8,623 bases of DNA from Hyphomicrobiales bacterium (GTDB lineage: Bacteria > Pseudomonadota > Alphaproteobacteria > Rhizobiales > Aestuariivirgaceae). The stretch spans positions 1 through 8,623 of the forward strand of contig JAHFPK010000105.1 in NCBI GenBank assembly GCA_023266715.1, given 5' to 3'. This document shows, piece by piece, positions 1-6,385 of this stretch (the stretch's first letter is position 1; every line of letters starts with the position of its first letter). The notes beneath the pieces are model-generated. The model saw only the letters and a program-made list of their open reading frames with translations, was not told the origin of the DNA and searched no databases. Made by a program: the position numbers and the translations under genes.

Positions 1-345
1 GAGGCCTACCGATCAGGCGTGGATTTCATCCAGCGTTATATTTTTCCGGGCGGGATGCTGCTGACAAAGACCATCATGAAAGAGCAGGCAACCAAGGCGG
101 GCCTCATCCTCGAACGGGTTGAACACTTCGGTCAAAGTTATGCCACGACCTTGCGGCTCTGGCACGAACGCTTCGAGGCGGTCTGGCCGGAAGTTGCCAA
201 GCTTGGCTTCGATGAAAAGTTCCGTCGGCTGTGGAAACTTTATTTGGCCTATTGCGAAGCCGGTTTTGCGGAATCCGTTGTCGATGTCGGAATCTACAAA
301 TTGCGCAAGCCCGCCTGGTCAAATTCCCAAGAATGGCTGCAATAG
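1..345 (+). CDS. cfa: Cyclopropane-fatty-acyl-phospholipid synthase family protein, 3' end only
   Basis: Only the last 114 residues are present; the reading frame is open from base 1 and ends in TAG. The family transfers a methyl group from S-adenosylmethionine onto double bonds of membrane phospholipid acyl chains at the inner face of the membrane. The visible part matches the C-terminal half of the catalytic domain: the IFPGG segment near the start, the GxSYATTLxxWxxRF segment, and the WxLYLAYCEAGF block close to the end, followed by a short tail. The SAM-binding core and the N-terminal domain lie outside the window, so exact chemistry (cyclopropanation or another chain methylation) cannot be judged. 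The first in-frame start-like codon, GTG at 19, is internal to the domain and is not the true start. The gene is convergent with chrR and overlaps it by 27 bases. Family assignment is confident; the specific product is inferred. Confidence 0.88.
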   Translation, partial: EAYRSGVDFIQRYIFPGGMLLTKTIMKEQATKAGLILERVEHFGQSYATTLRLWHERFEAVWPEVAKLGFDEKFRRLWKLYLAYCEAGFAESVVDVGIYKLRKPAWSNSQEWLQ

Positions 346-963
346 GCGGCCGATGAATGTCTTGAAATGCGAGGGCGCTTCGGTGGCATAAAGGCAAATG
401 CAGGTTTCGCCCTCCTCAATAATCGGGCAATGCTCGGTGTCCTCATCAAGATCGGCAATATCACCACGGGCGAACCTGCCGATCTTGTCCTTGAAGGCGC
501 CTTGCAGAACCAGCGTGAGTTCCTCACCACCGTGGCCATGTTCAAGCATGCTCATGCCTGCGGCAATGGAGAGGAGCTTCAGGGAGCCCTTCGCGCTCTT
601 CGACAGGGGCAATTCGTAAACTGCCACACCCGGCGCTTTTTTCCGCCAGCGCAATTGAGTGAAGTTCTGGCCAGCCAGGAGCCGCTGGAGGGGAGGCGGC
701 ATATCACTTTTCGCAAATACGGGCCTTGCCATCATTCCATCATCAAGACTGGCAAGAGTTGCGGCCCGGCGCATATCAGATACGGCAGCGCTTTCCAAAT
801 CATCCAGAATTTCACCGCCCAACGCTTCGGCCTTGCGAACCGCGGTCCGGCATTCAGAACACATGCTGATGTGGCAGGCGGCGGCAACACTCAAGGCTTC
901 GCCCAGCGTTCCGGCGGCAAAGCTGAGGATCGTGGCATCATCCAAATGGTGAATAATGGTCAA
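319..963 (-). CDS. chrR: ChrR-type zinc anti-sigma factor (cupin domain C-terminal)
   Basis: Predicted cytoplasmic anti-sigma factor of 214 aa that should bind and inhibit the ECF sigma factor encoded just upstream. The N-terminal zinc anti-sigma domain has the ligand set His6, His31, Cys35 and Cys38 (HxxxCxxC), the numbering I recall for R. sphaeroides ChrR. A linker (about residues 45-100) leads to a cupin domain with likely metal ligands His142, His144, Glu148 and His178, each one position from the recalled ChrR ligands. In the family, the N-terminal domain sequesters sigma and the cupin domain is needed for release in response to singlet oxygen or organic hydroperoxide. The start is TTG, overlapping the sigma stop codon as TTGA. 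It is supported by a GGAGG site seven bases upstream and by the ligand numbering; the next Met is residue 34, inside the zinc motif. The 3' end overlaps the cfa-family gene. Confidence 0.92.
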   Translation of the reverse strand: MTIIHHLDDATILSFAAGTLGEALSVAAACHISMCSECRTAVRKAEALGGEILDDLESAAVSDMRRAATLASLDDGMMARPVFAKSDMPPPLQRLLAGQNFTQLRWRKKAPGVAVYELPLSKSAKGSLKLLSIAAGMSMLEHGHGGEELTLVLQGAFKDKIGRFARGDIADLDEDTEHCPIIEEGETCICLYATEAPSHFKTFIGRLLQPFLGI

Positions 964-1562
964 TTCACCGCCTCCAAAAGCCTGCGCATGCGCCGGTAGG
1001 CCAGGCGCATGCGGGACTTTACTGTGCCAAGGGGCAGTTTCAATCGTTCGGCAATCATACTCTGTGGTACGTCTTCCACGTAGGAAAGGATCAGTAGTTC
1101 GCGCTGTTCGGCCGGAATTTGCGCCAACGCATGAGCAACCTGAGCATCTTCCTGACTCCGGTTCAAGGCGTCATCGCCGGCGATCTCATCGGACGGCGCG
1201 TCAAAATTTTCGAGATCGGTAAAATGAAACGATGATTCCCGCCGCAAGCGGTCAATACGCAAATTTCTTGCAATGGTAAAAATCCAGGTCGAGGCGGAGC
1301 CGCGCTCCGGGACATAGAGCGCGGCCTTTGTCCAGACGGCAATCATGGTTTCCTGAACCAGGTCTTCGGCCAGTTCATCGGAAGCGCCCTTCCGCAACAT
1401 GAAACTTTTCACCCTGGGGGCAAAATGATCGAAGACCTTGGCAAAGGCCTGGCGGTCACGGGATTGCGCCACGCGAAAAAGCAACGCAGCAAAATCAACT
1501 TGCTTGGCAGTTGAGAGAGGAATGTGCGTCTTCTCAGCCATTCGCAGCAACACGGAAATCAT
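960..1562 (-). CDS. rpoE: ECF RNA polymerase sigma factor, RpoE/ECF11-like
   Basis: Group 4 (extracytoplasmic function) sigma factor, 200 aa, that directs RNA polymerase to stress promoters and is held inactive by the ChrR protein encoded next. Region 2 spans about residues 40-110, with the FDHFAPRVKSF core-binding stretch, the DELAEDLVQETMIAVW segment and the STWIFTIARNLRIDRLRRE -10 recognition part. A short acidic linker follows. Region 4 spans about 140-197, with the IPAEQRELL segment and a helix-turn-helix ending GTVKSRMRLAYRRMRRLL. The ATG at 1562 is used here; Met8 (ATG at 1541) is an equally possible start, because neither has a clear Shine-Dalgarno site and the first 20 residues are outside conserved regions. 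The ChrR partner and the TGATCC-type promoter upstream both point to the RpoE/ECF11 group. The gene is likely autoregulated. The symbol is by analogy with R. sphaeroides and is unrelated to the E. coli rpoE envelope regulon. Confidence 0.9.
   Translation of the reverse strand: MISVLLRMAEKTHIPLSTAKQVDFAALLFRVAQSRDRQAFAKVFDHFAPRVKSFMLRKGASDELAEDLVQETMIAVWTKAALYVPERGSASTWIFTIARNLRIDRLRRESSFHFTDLENFDAPSDEIAGDDALNRSQEDAQVAHALAQIPAEQRELLILSYVEDVPQSMIAERLKLPLGTVKSRMRLAYRRMRRLLEAVN
971..975 (-). promoter_or_regulatory. Ribosome binding site of chrR
   Basis: GGAGG on the minus strand, seven bases before the TTG start of chrR and inside the last codons of the sigma gene. It decides the TTG start, since no ATG is available before the zinc-binding motif. 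With the 4-base TTGA overlap it indicates translational coupling of sigma and anti-sigma. Confidence 0.8.
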
Positions 1563-1590
1563 TCAGGGATTCGGAAGACCTTACCCCGGC

Positions 1591-1619
1591 ATATACGTTG
1601 CTCGGGCCGCTGCGGATCA
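1591..1619 (-). promoter_or_regulatory. Predicted ECF11/RpoE-type promoter of the sigma-chrR operon
   Basis: On the minus strand TGATCC (1619-1614) is followed by exactly 18 bases and then TATAT (1595-1591). The R. sphaeroides RpoE consensus as I recall it is TGATCC - about 18 bases - TAAGA-like, so the -35 element is perfect and the -10 element partial. Transcription would begin around 1584, a little over 20 bases before the ATG at 1562. The other TGATCC copies in the window lie inside genes far from any start. The first three bases of the -35 element are the TGA stop codon of the upstream hydrolase gene. Confidence 0.68.
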
Positions 1620-3635
1620 CTGCAGTTTCCGCTCAATTTGCTCGTTCCATTCCTTGGTAAACACTTTCTTCTTGCCTTCAAAAGCATCAATTTTTCCCCA
1701 GACAAGCCAGTGGGTTTTGGTGGCCGAGAGCCTGCCATAGGTTTCGGTGCGCGTATTCCATTTGCCGCGGCTCAATTCTTCGGTCCAGTGGGTTTCCATT
1801 TTGGCTGACAGGGGATCGTCCGGCATTATCGAATAATTTTCCCGGCCCACCGACCAGGTGACTAGCTTGTGGGGCTCAATCTCCACGGAGCCAAAATCAT
1901 CGACGATCTCAAGCTGCCATTCACCCGTCTTGGAATCAACCGTTGTATCGCGCTTGTGCCAGGGTTTTTTGAGTTCCTTGAGCTTGGCGGACGCTGCGGC
2001 TTCTGCAGGTTGCCAGACCACCGGGACTTCGTTTTCAATGTGCTTTCGCAGCGGAAGATGCAGTGCGGCACTGCCTGCAAAAAACGTGAGGGTGACAGGT
2101 TCAGGTGCAGGCCACATCATTGGGAAATAATTTGTTGAAATCGAAACCCTGATCTTGTGGTCTTTGGGCACGCGCCAGGCAGTATCATTGAGCTTGATCT
2201 TGATGCTATAGCGCTTGCCCGGAACAAGAGCGGTTGGCGTTTCGCGGCTATCCCTCATGCAGAGATTTTGCAAGTGATAGGTGATGCGCGCGACTTCACC
2301 GGTGGGCCAGACATCATTCAAGCGCACCGCCACGGAGGCAACGGGCCTATCAACGGAAAAATCAAACTCAACCATGGGCTTGCCCACAATATCCATATCG
2401 GTCTTGAGCAAGGGGGAATCGAAGGTGATTGATTGCTCATCGTCGCGGGCCTGATCGCCGGGAAACTCCGGACCCAACCAGATGATGCAGTATTCGCCAC
2501 CATCGCCACCGGTTGTCTGCTTTGAAGAAACCGTCAATGTTTTCTCCGCACCCGCCGCACCTGAAATACCTTTCTCCGTCAAATACCATTTCTTCGTATC
2601 TGTGTTGCCAAAGCCCCAATAAGCATCGCCAATCCAGCGACCAGGCAGGTGAGCCTTTGATGTGCCAGGTTTATCCGAATCCATGACATAGACGCGATAA
2701 TCGGGATCACGCGAAACGCCGGTTTCCTCATTCTTCAGCCACTGATCCCACCAGCGCAGCATTTCCTGCAGGAAACCAATGCGCGGTTCCGGCACGGCGA
2801 AGTGCGGATATTTATGGGCCCAGGGCCCGATGATGGCCTTGCGCGTGGTGCGCAAGCCTTTCATCAGGCGCGGTATTGCATTGGCATAGGCGTCATTCCA
2901 GCCGCCAACGCAGAGAACTGCGGCATCAATGGCACCAAAATTTTCGCAGACGGAGCCATGTTTCCAGTACGCATCGCGGTGGGGATGTTGCAGCCAGGGA
3001 ATGAGCAGGAAGGGTTCGGCCTTCAAACGCTCCATCCACATCTTGCGCCACTTATTGCCTACGAAATCAGGATCGGGAGAACGGGAAGAATAGGCCAGCA
3101 TGGTTGCGGCCCAGCCGAGATTCTCGTTAAGAAGACAACCGCCCTTATAATGGATGTCGTCTTCATAGCGGTCATCGGTTGAACACAGGGTGACAATCGC
3201 TTTCAGCGCCGGGGGTTTCCGCGCGGCTACCTGCAGCGCGTTGAAGCCGCCCCACGAGATGCCGAACATCCCAACATTTCCCGAACACCATTTCTGCCGC
3301 GCGATCCAGGCAATGACTTCCAACCCGTCATCCTGTTCCTGCTTGGTATATTCATCAAGCATCACGCCGTCCGAATTGCCATTGCCGCGCATGTCAACAC
3401 GGATAGCGGCATAGCCGTGGCCTGCGAAATAAGGGTGGGTCAGGGCATCGCGCCAGACCGTGCCGTCACGTTTGCGGTAAGGGATGTATTCAAGCACGGC
3501 GGGAACCGGGTTTTTCTCAGCATCCACAGGAATCCACATGCGCGCTGCGAGCTTGATGCCATCTGACATGGGAATATAAAACGTCTCAATCTCCTTAGTC
3601 TTGCGCGGAAATTTCTTCACGGTCTTGATGGTCAT
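1617..3635 (-). CDS. CocE/NonD family alpha/beta hydrolase (X-Pro dipeptidyl-peptidase S15-like)
   Basis: Serine hydrolase of 672 aa in the family that includes cocaine esterase, glutaryl-7-ACA acylase and X-prolyl dipeptidyl peptidase; the true substrate cannot be read from sequence. The N-terminal catalytic domain contains the nucleophile motif GISWGG (Ser127), the likely acid Asp248 in GGWNDAYAN and the likely base His274 in GPWAHKYPH. The DMRGNGNSDG segment (81-90) is typical of the family. The C-terminal third (from about residue 420) is the jelly-roll domain that helps build the substrate pocket, with a further family-like tail to the end. The ATG at 3635 is chosen because GAGG lies six bases upstream and it begins 17 bases after the upstream esterase stop. 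A longer reading frame to GTG at 3731 would overlap that esterase by 80 bases. No signal peptide is present with this start, so the enzyme is probably cytoplasmic. It is likely cotranscribed with the esterase, and readthrough could reach the sigma operon. Confidence 0.88.
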   Translation of the reverse strand: MTIKTVKKFPRKTKEIETFYIPMSDGIKLAARMWIPVDAEKNPVPAVLEYIPYRKRDGTVWRDALTHPYFAGHGYAAIRVDMRGNGNSDGVMLDEYTKQEQDDGLEVIAWIARQKWCSGNVGMFGISWGGFNALQVAARKPPALKAIVTLCSTDDRYEDDIHYKGGCLLNENLGWAATMLAYSSRSPDPDFVGNKWRKMWMERLKAEPFLLIPWLQHPHRDAYWKHGSVCENFGAIDAAVLCVGGWNDAYANAIPRLMKGLRTTRKAIIGPWAHKYPHFAVPEPRIGFLQEMLRWWDQWLKNEETGVSRDPDYRVYVMDSDKPGTSKAHLPGRWIGDAYWGFGNTDTKKWYLTEKGISGAAGAEKTLTVSSKQTTGGDGGEYCIIWLGPEFPGDQARDDEQSITFDSPLLKTDMDIVGKPMVEFDFSVDRPVASVAVRLNDVWPTGEVARITYHLQNLCMRDSRETPTALVPGKRYSIKIKLNDTAWRVPKDHKIRVSISTNYFPMMWPAPEPVTLTFFAGSAALHLPLRKHIENEVPVVWQPAEAAASAKLKELKKPWHKRDTTVDSKTGEWQLEIVDDFGSVEIEPHKLVTWSVGRENYSIMPDDPLSAKMETHWTEELSRGKWNTRTETYGRLSATKTHWLVWGKIDAFEGKKKVFTKEWNEQIERKLQ

Positions 3636-3651
3636 ACACGGCCTCGGTTGT

Positions 3652-4587
3652 TCAATCGGGGAGATTGCCATTGTGGGCAAGCTGGCGGGCAGCGCGCACA
3701 ATAGCAGAAAAACTTTGCCGTGCGGGCTCACTCATATGCCGGGCACGCAGGAAGGCATGAACCAGAAGCGGCTCTTGGCGGACTTTCACTGGCACATTCG
3801 CGTTGCGCAATCGAACGGCATAATTTTCGCTGTCATCACAGAGGGGATCAAGGCCCGCTGCCACGATGAAGGCAGGCGGGAGGCCTGCAAAATTTGTTTC
3901 ACGCAAGGGTTCAGCAAATTTGTTCGCGCCACCTTTATAGATGTTGCAGTAGTAAAGAACATCTTTCGTGGCAAGGCCCGGCGCATTAGCCTGGCTGACA
4001 TAGGAGCCCTTGGTCACATCGCCGCCGAGCCCGGGATAGATCAAAACCTGTCCCGCAATTTTGGGACCGCCGAGATCGCGGGCTTTCAAGGCCACTGCGG
4101 CCGAACGATTCCCGCCGGCGCTGTCACCGCCAACGATGATGTTATCAAATTGCCCGGCGAGGTGCTGCAACACCGCCCATGCATCATCAAAAGCTGCGGG
4201 GAAAGGATGTTCCGGCGCCAGGCGATAGTTCACGCCAACGACGGCAATATCGGCGCGGTCGCTGATTTCGGCGCAGACATCATCATGGCTTTCAAGGCCC
4301 CCCAGCACATAGCCGCCGCCATGGAGATAAAGCATTGCGGGAAGGTTCTTTGACAGTTTCGGCGCATAGCGGCGGCAAAGGACAGGTCCCACGGCGAAAT
4401 CCTTAACGGCAATGTTTTCCGGCCGCGGCTTTCTGAAATGGGCGCAATAGAGGTCATAAAACGTCCGCTGCTCGGCCATGGTAAGTGACACGGCGTTCGC
4501 CGGGTAAAAGCGCTCGCCAGCTATCATAAAGGCCCTGATTCCGGGGTCTTTCAGCGCAGCATATTTGAGTTCAAGAGGGTCTGGCAT
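3652..4587 (-). CDS. HSL-family (family IV) esterase/lipase, copy 1
   Basis: Alpha/beta hydrolase of 311 aa, the usual length of the hormone-sensitive-lipase family, which cleaves short to medium acyl esters. It shows the oxyanion-hole motif HGGG (89-92), the YRLAPEHPFPA segment (121-131), the nucleophile elbow GDSAGG (Ser156), the likely acid Asp247 in LDPL and the likely base His277 in VHAF. The residue after GDSAGGN is Arg where a hydrophobic residue is more usual; this should not affect catalysis. There is no signal peptide, so it is probably cytoplasmic. The ATG at 4587 has no well-placed Shine-Dalgarno site, only a purine-rich stretch too far upstream. It leads a probable two-gene operon with the CocE-like hydrolase, 16 bases downstream. 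The protein is clearly related over its whole length to the esterase at 5392-6345; both end in LPD. The natural substrate is unknown. Confidence 0.9.
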   Translation of the reverse strand: MPDPLELKYAALKDPGIRAFMIAGERFYPANAVSLTMAEQRTFYDLYCAHFRKPRPENIAVKDFAVGPVLCRRYAPKLSKNLPAMLYLHGGGYVLGGLESHDDVCAEISDRADIAVVGVNYRLAPEHPFPAAFDDAWAVLQHLAGQFDNIIVGGDSAGGNRSAAVALKARDLGGPKIAGQVLIYPGLGGDVTKGSYVSQANAPGLATKDVLYYCNIYKGGANKFAEPLRETNFAGLPPAFIVAAGLDPLCDDSENYAVRLRNANVPVKVRQEPLLVHAFLRARHMSEPARQSFSAIVRAARQLAHNGNLPD

Positions 4588-4723
4588 GGCAGCGTTAGAC
4601 TACCTTTCCGTTAACTCCATGCAAGCCTTCAAAATGAATGGCAGCTAAATGCCGCGCTCAGAATGAGTTCAGCCGTCCTCCCGTAAATATGCACCATCAA
4701 CTGATTTCGGGAGGGAAACCCAA
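4588..4723. other. Divergent intergenic region between esterase 1 and the L,D-transpeptidase
   Basis: This 136-base gap must hold the promoters of both divergent units. I see no TGATCC element, Pho box, riboswitch-like structure or convincing -35/-10 pair. The only clear signal is GGGAGGG at 4709-4715, a strong Shine-Dalgarno site eight bases before the transpeptidase ATG. Confidence 0.5.
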
Positions 4724-5329
4724 ATGTCTAACCTGATCACAAAAATCGCCACCGCTGCAATGTTTGCCGGTTTGCTGTTAACATCAGCCCAGGCCCAGAC
4801 TGTTAAGCCTTTTGCCGGTGTCGTACTGGTAGCCGCCGCTTCGCCAGATGAAATTCAGCCCCAGGCCTTGCGCGAAATCGCCAAGCCGAAATTCAAGCGC
4901 GGCCAGATCGTTAACTATTCAACCGCAGTGCCCCCGGGCTCCATCGTCGTCAACACCAGGCAGAACGTATTGTACTTCGTTCTCGGCAACGGCAAAGCGG
5001 TGAAATACCAGGTTGCCACGGCCCGCAAGGGTTTTGAATGGTCCGGCATCAACAAGGTGAGCTTCAAGACGGAATGGCCGGAATGGCGTCCGCCGACAGA
5101 AATGCGCGCCCGTCACCCGGAATTGCCGGTTTACATGGCTGGCGGCATCAAGAATCCCTTGGGCGCCCGCGCTATCTATCTCGGCTCGTCAATTTACCGC
5201 ATTCATGGCACCAATGAACCTGCTTCCATTGGCAAAGCCGCCTCATCGGGCTGCATCCGCATGCTCAATGAAGACGTTACCGAGCTCTATCAGTTCGTAA
5301 AGCAGGGTGCCACGGTTGTTGTGCTTTAA
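4724..5329 (+). CDS. Secreted L,D-transpeptidase, YkuD domain
   Basis: Predicted periplasmic L,D-transpeptidase, 201 aa. YkuD enzymes use a cysteine to make 3-3 crosslinks between peptidoglycan stems or to attach proteins to peptidoglycan. A signal peptide is visible: a Lys at 7, a hydrophobic core from about 8 to 20 and a probable cleavage site AQA/Q after residue 24. The YkuD domain runs from about residue 73 to the end, starting with the strand SIVVNTRQNVLYFV. It includes the EWPEWRPPTEMRAR stretch and NPLGARAIYLG, and ends with the active-site block: His161 in IHGTNEP and Cys177 in SSGCIRM. All expected catalytic residues are present and there is no LysM or other wall-binding domain. The ATG at 4724 has an excellent GGGAGGG site eight bases upstream. 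The gene stands alone on +, flanked by two paralogous esterases on the other strand. The exact role (crosslinking or protein anchoring) is not decidable here. Confidence 0.93.
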   Translation: MSNLITKIATAAMFAGLLLTSAQAQTVKPFAGVVLVAAASPDEIQPQALREIAKPKFKRGQIVNYSTAVPPGSIVVNTRQNVLYFVLGNGKAVKYQVATARKGFEWSGINKVSFKTEWPEWRPPTEMRARHPELPVYMAGGIKNPLGARAIYLGSSIYRIHGTNEPASIGKAASSGCIRMLNEDVTELYQFVKQGATVVVL

Positions 5330-5360
5330 AGCCCGTCCTCCGACCGAGTTGTCGCCATCG

Positions 5361-5384
5361 CTTTTTCGCCGGAATGGCAAAAAG
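5361..5384. repeat. Imperfect inverted repeat in the convergent gap
   Basis: CTTTTT-C-GCC, loop GGAAT, GGC-AAAAAG: a nine-pair stem with one bulged base, between the transpeptidase stop and the esterase 2 stop. It has no trailing T-run outside the stem in either direction, so it is not a standard intrinsic terminator. It may be a weak bidirectional end signal or chance. Confidence 0.35.
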
Positions 5385-5391
5385 GAAAACT

Positions 5392-6345
5392 CTAATCCGG
5401 CAAGGTTTCCCTGTGCCCCAGGCTTCGCAAGGCTTCAACGATCCCATTGAAGCCTTTTTTTGCCGGCTCGCTCACGTGTCTTGCGCGCATGAAGGAATGG
5501 GCAAGAGCCGGCTCCTCCCGAAGAATTGCCGGAATGCCAGCAGCGCGCAATTTCTCATAGAAAATGACGCCGTCATCAAACAGCGGATCGTGGGCGGCCA
5601 CTGAAATATAGGCAGGTGGCAGGCCTTCCACGCTATGGGCCAAATTGGGGATGGCGCGGGGATCAAACCAATTGGGATTTCCCCGCGGCCCCAAAAAGCA
5701 ATCGAGATAAAATATCATCTCTGGCCTGGTGAGACAGGGCGCGTGGGCGTTACGGATATAGGAGGGTGTATTCACGTCGGCCCCGAGTACGGGATAGACC
5801 AGGACCTGGCCCCTGAGCTGCGGCGACCCGTGATCGCGCAACACCAGGGCCAAAGCAACCGTCATCTGGCCGCCAGCACTATCACCGGCTCCCACAATGC
5901 GATCGGGATCAATACCGAAAGCTCGGCCAGCACTTTGCATCCACAACAGCACTTTGAGTGAATCTTCCAACTGGGCGGGGTGCGGATGTTCAGGTGCCAG
6001 ACGATAATCCACCAGCACCACAACGCAATCGGCCCCATCGGCCATTTCAGCACACATGTCATCATGGGTTTCGCAGGATCCCAGAACCCAGCCGCCGCCG
6101 TGAAAGTAAATCACCGCGGGCTTGGGAGCTTCGCCGGGCGGGCGATAGACGCGGACATGAACGCCATCCACATCAATGTCTTCGACGAGCAGGCGTTGCG
6201 GTCGCTCGGCACGGAACAGTCGGCAGACATCGTCCCAGGCTTTGCGCTGCTCAGGCAAGGGCCAATCGGCGCTTTCCGGCGGGGAATGTTTGGAAAGCGC
6301 GTGATAGAAGGTCAGCATGCCTTCATCGATAGCTTGGGTCATCAT
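5392..6345 (-). CDS. HSL-family (family IV) esterase/lipase, copy 2
   Basis: Alpha/beta hydrolase of 317 aa with the start chosen here. It carries the oxyanion-hole motif HGGG (82-85), YRLAPEHPHPA (114-124), the nucleophile elbow GDSAGG (Ser156), the likely acid Asp253 in HDPL and the likely base His283 in AHSF. This is a complete family IV esterase; the natural substrate is not known. It is a paralogue of esterase 1: shared stretches include HDDxCAE, GQVLxYPxLGxDV and the C-terminal RARHxSEPA. The ATG at 6345, followed directly by a second ATG, gives the normal family length. The open frame extends upstream to 6555, but that part covers the start of the divergent kinase gene and has no family character. 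No clear Shine-Dalgarno site is visible. There is no signal peptide. The last codons also form the + strand terminator. Only 40 bases separate its start from that of the kinase, so regulatory elements of the two genes must overlap. Confidence 0.88.
   Translation of the reverse strand: MMTQAIDEGMLTFYHALSKHSPPESADWPLPEQRKAWDDVCRLFRAERPQRLLVEDIDVDGVHVRVYRPPGEAPKPAVIYFHGGGWVLGSCETHDDMCAEMADGADCVVVLVDYRLAPEHPHPAQLEDSLKVLLWMQSAGRAFGIDPDRIVGAGDSAGGQMTVALALVLRDHGSPQLRGQVLVYPVLGADVNTPSYIRNAHAPCLTRPEMIFYLDCFLGPRGNPNWFDPRAIPNLAHSVEGLPPAYISVAAHDPLFDDGVIFYEKLRAAGIPAILREEPALAHSFMRARHVSEPAKKGFNGIVEALRSLGHRETLPD
5431..5461 (+). terminator. Intrinsic terminator for the L,D-transpeptidase transcript, inside the convergent esterase gene
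   Basis: GGCTTCAA (5431-5438), an 8-base loop, TTGAAGCC (5447-5454), then seven T (5455-5461). This is a perfect 8-bp stem followed at once by a T-run, the form of a rho-independent terminator reading on +. It lies about 100 bases after the transpeptidase stop and sits antisense within codons for roughly residues 296-305 of esterase 2. On - the run is A-rich and precedes the hairpin, so it should not stop esterase transcription. Confidence 0.85.
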
Positions 6346-6385
6346 GGTTGCACTGCTGTAATTATTTTCGGACAGACTTGCATGA

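Noticed and set aside
367..999. Long + strand open frame opposite chrR
   Set aside because: The minus strand holds the intact ChrR motifs; the + product has no domain character.
2743..2748. TGATCC motif as a second ECF promoter (also at 6942-6947, and on - at 1088-1093, 2704-2709, 3845-3850, 5660-5665 and 5926-5931)
   Set aside because: These copies are inside genes, not placed upstream of a start, and are expected by chance for a six-base motif.
3636..3731. N-terminal extension of the CocE-like hydrolase to GTG at 3731, which resembles a signal peptide
   Set aside because: It overlaps the 3' end of esterase 1 by 80 bases, has no ribosome binding site, and the ATG at 3635 has GAGG six bases upstream. 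The hydrophobic look comes from reading esterase codons in another frame.
3601..4353. Long + strand open frame of 250 codons opposite esterase 1
   Set aside because: It is antisense to a complete esterase with all catalytic motifs, and its translation shows no recognisable domain. It is a shadow of the codon bias on the other strand.
5361..5384. Hairpin in the convergent gap as a bidirectional terminator
   Set aside because: The A and T runs are part of the stem and nothing T-rich follows it in either direction; it is kept only as an inverted repeat.
6356..6373. Possible Pho box before phoR (CTGTAAT)
   Set aside because: The first half-site matches 6/7, but the next one in 11-base phase matches only 3/7, so there is no tandem repeat.
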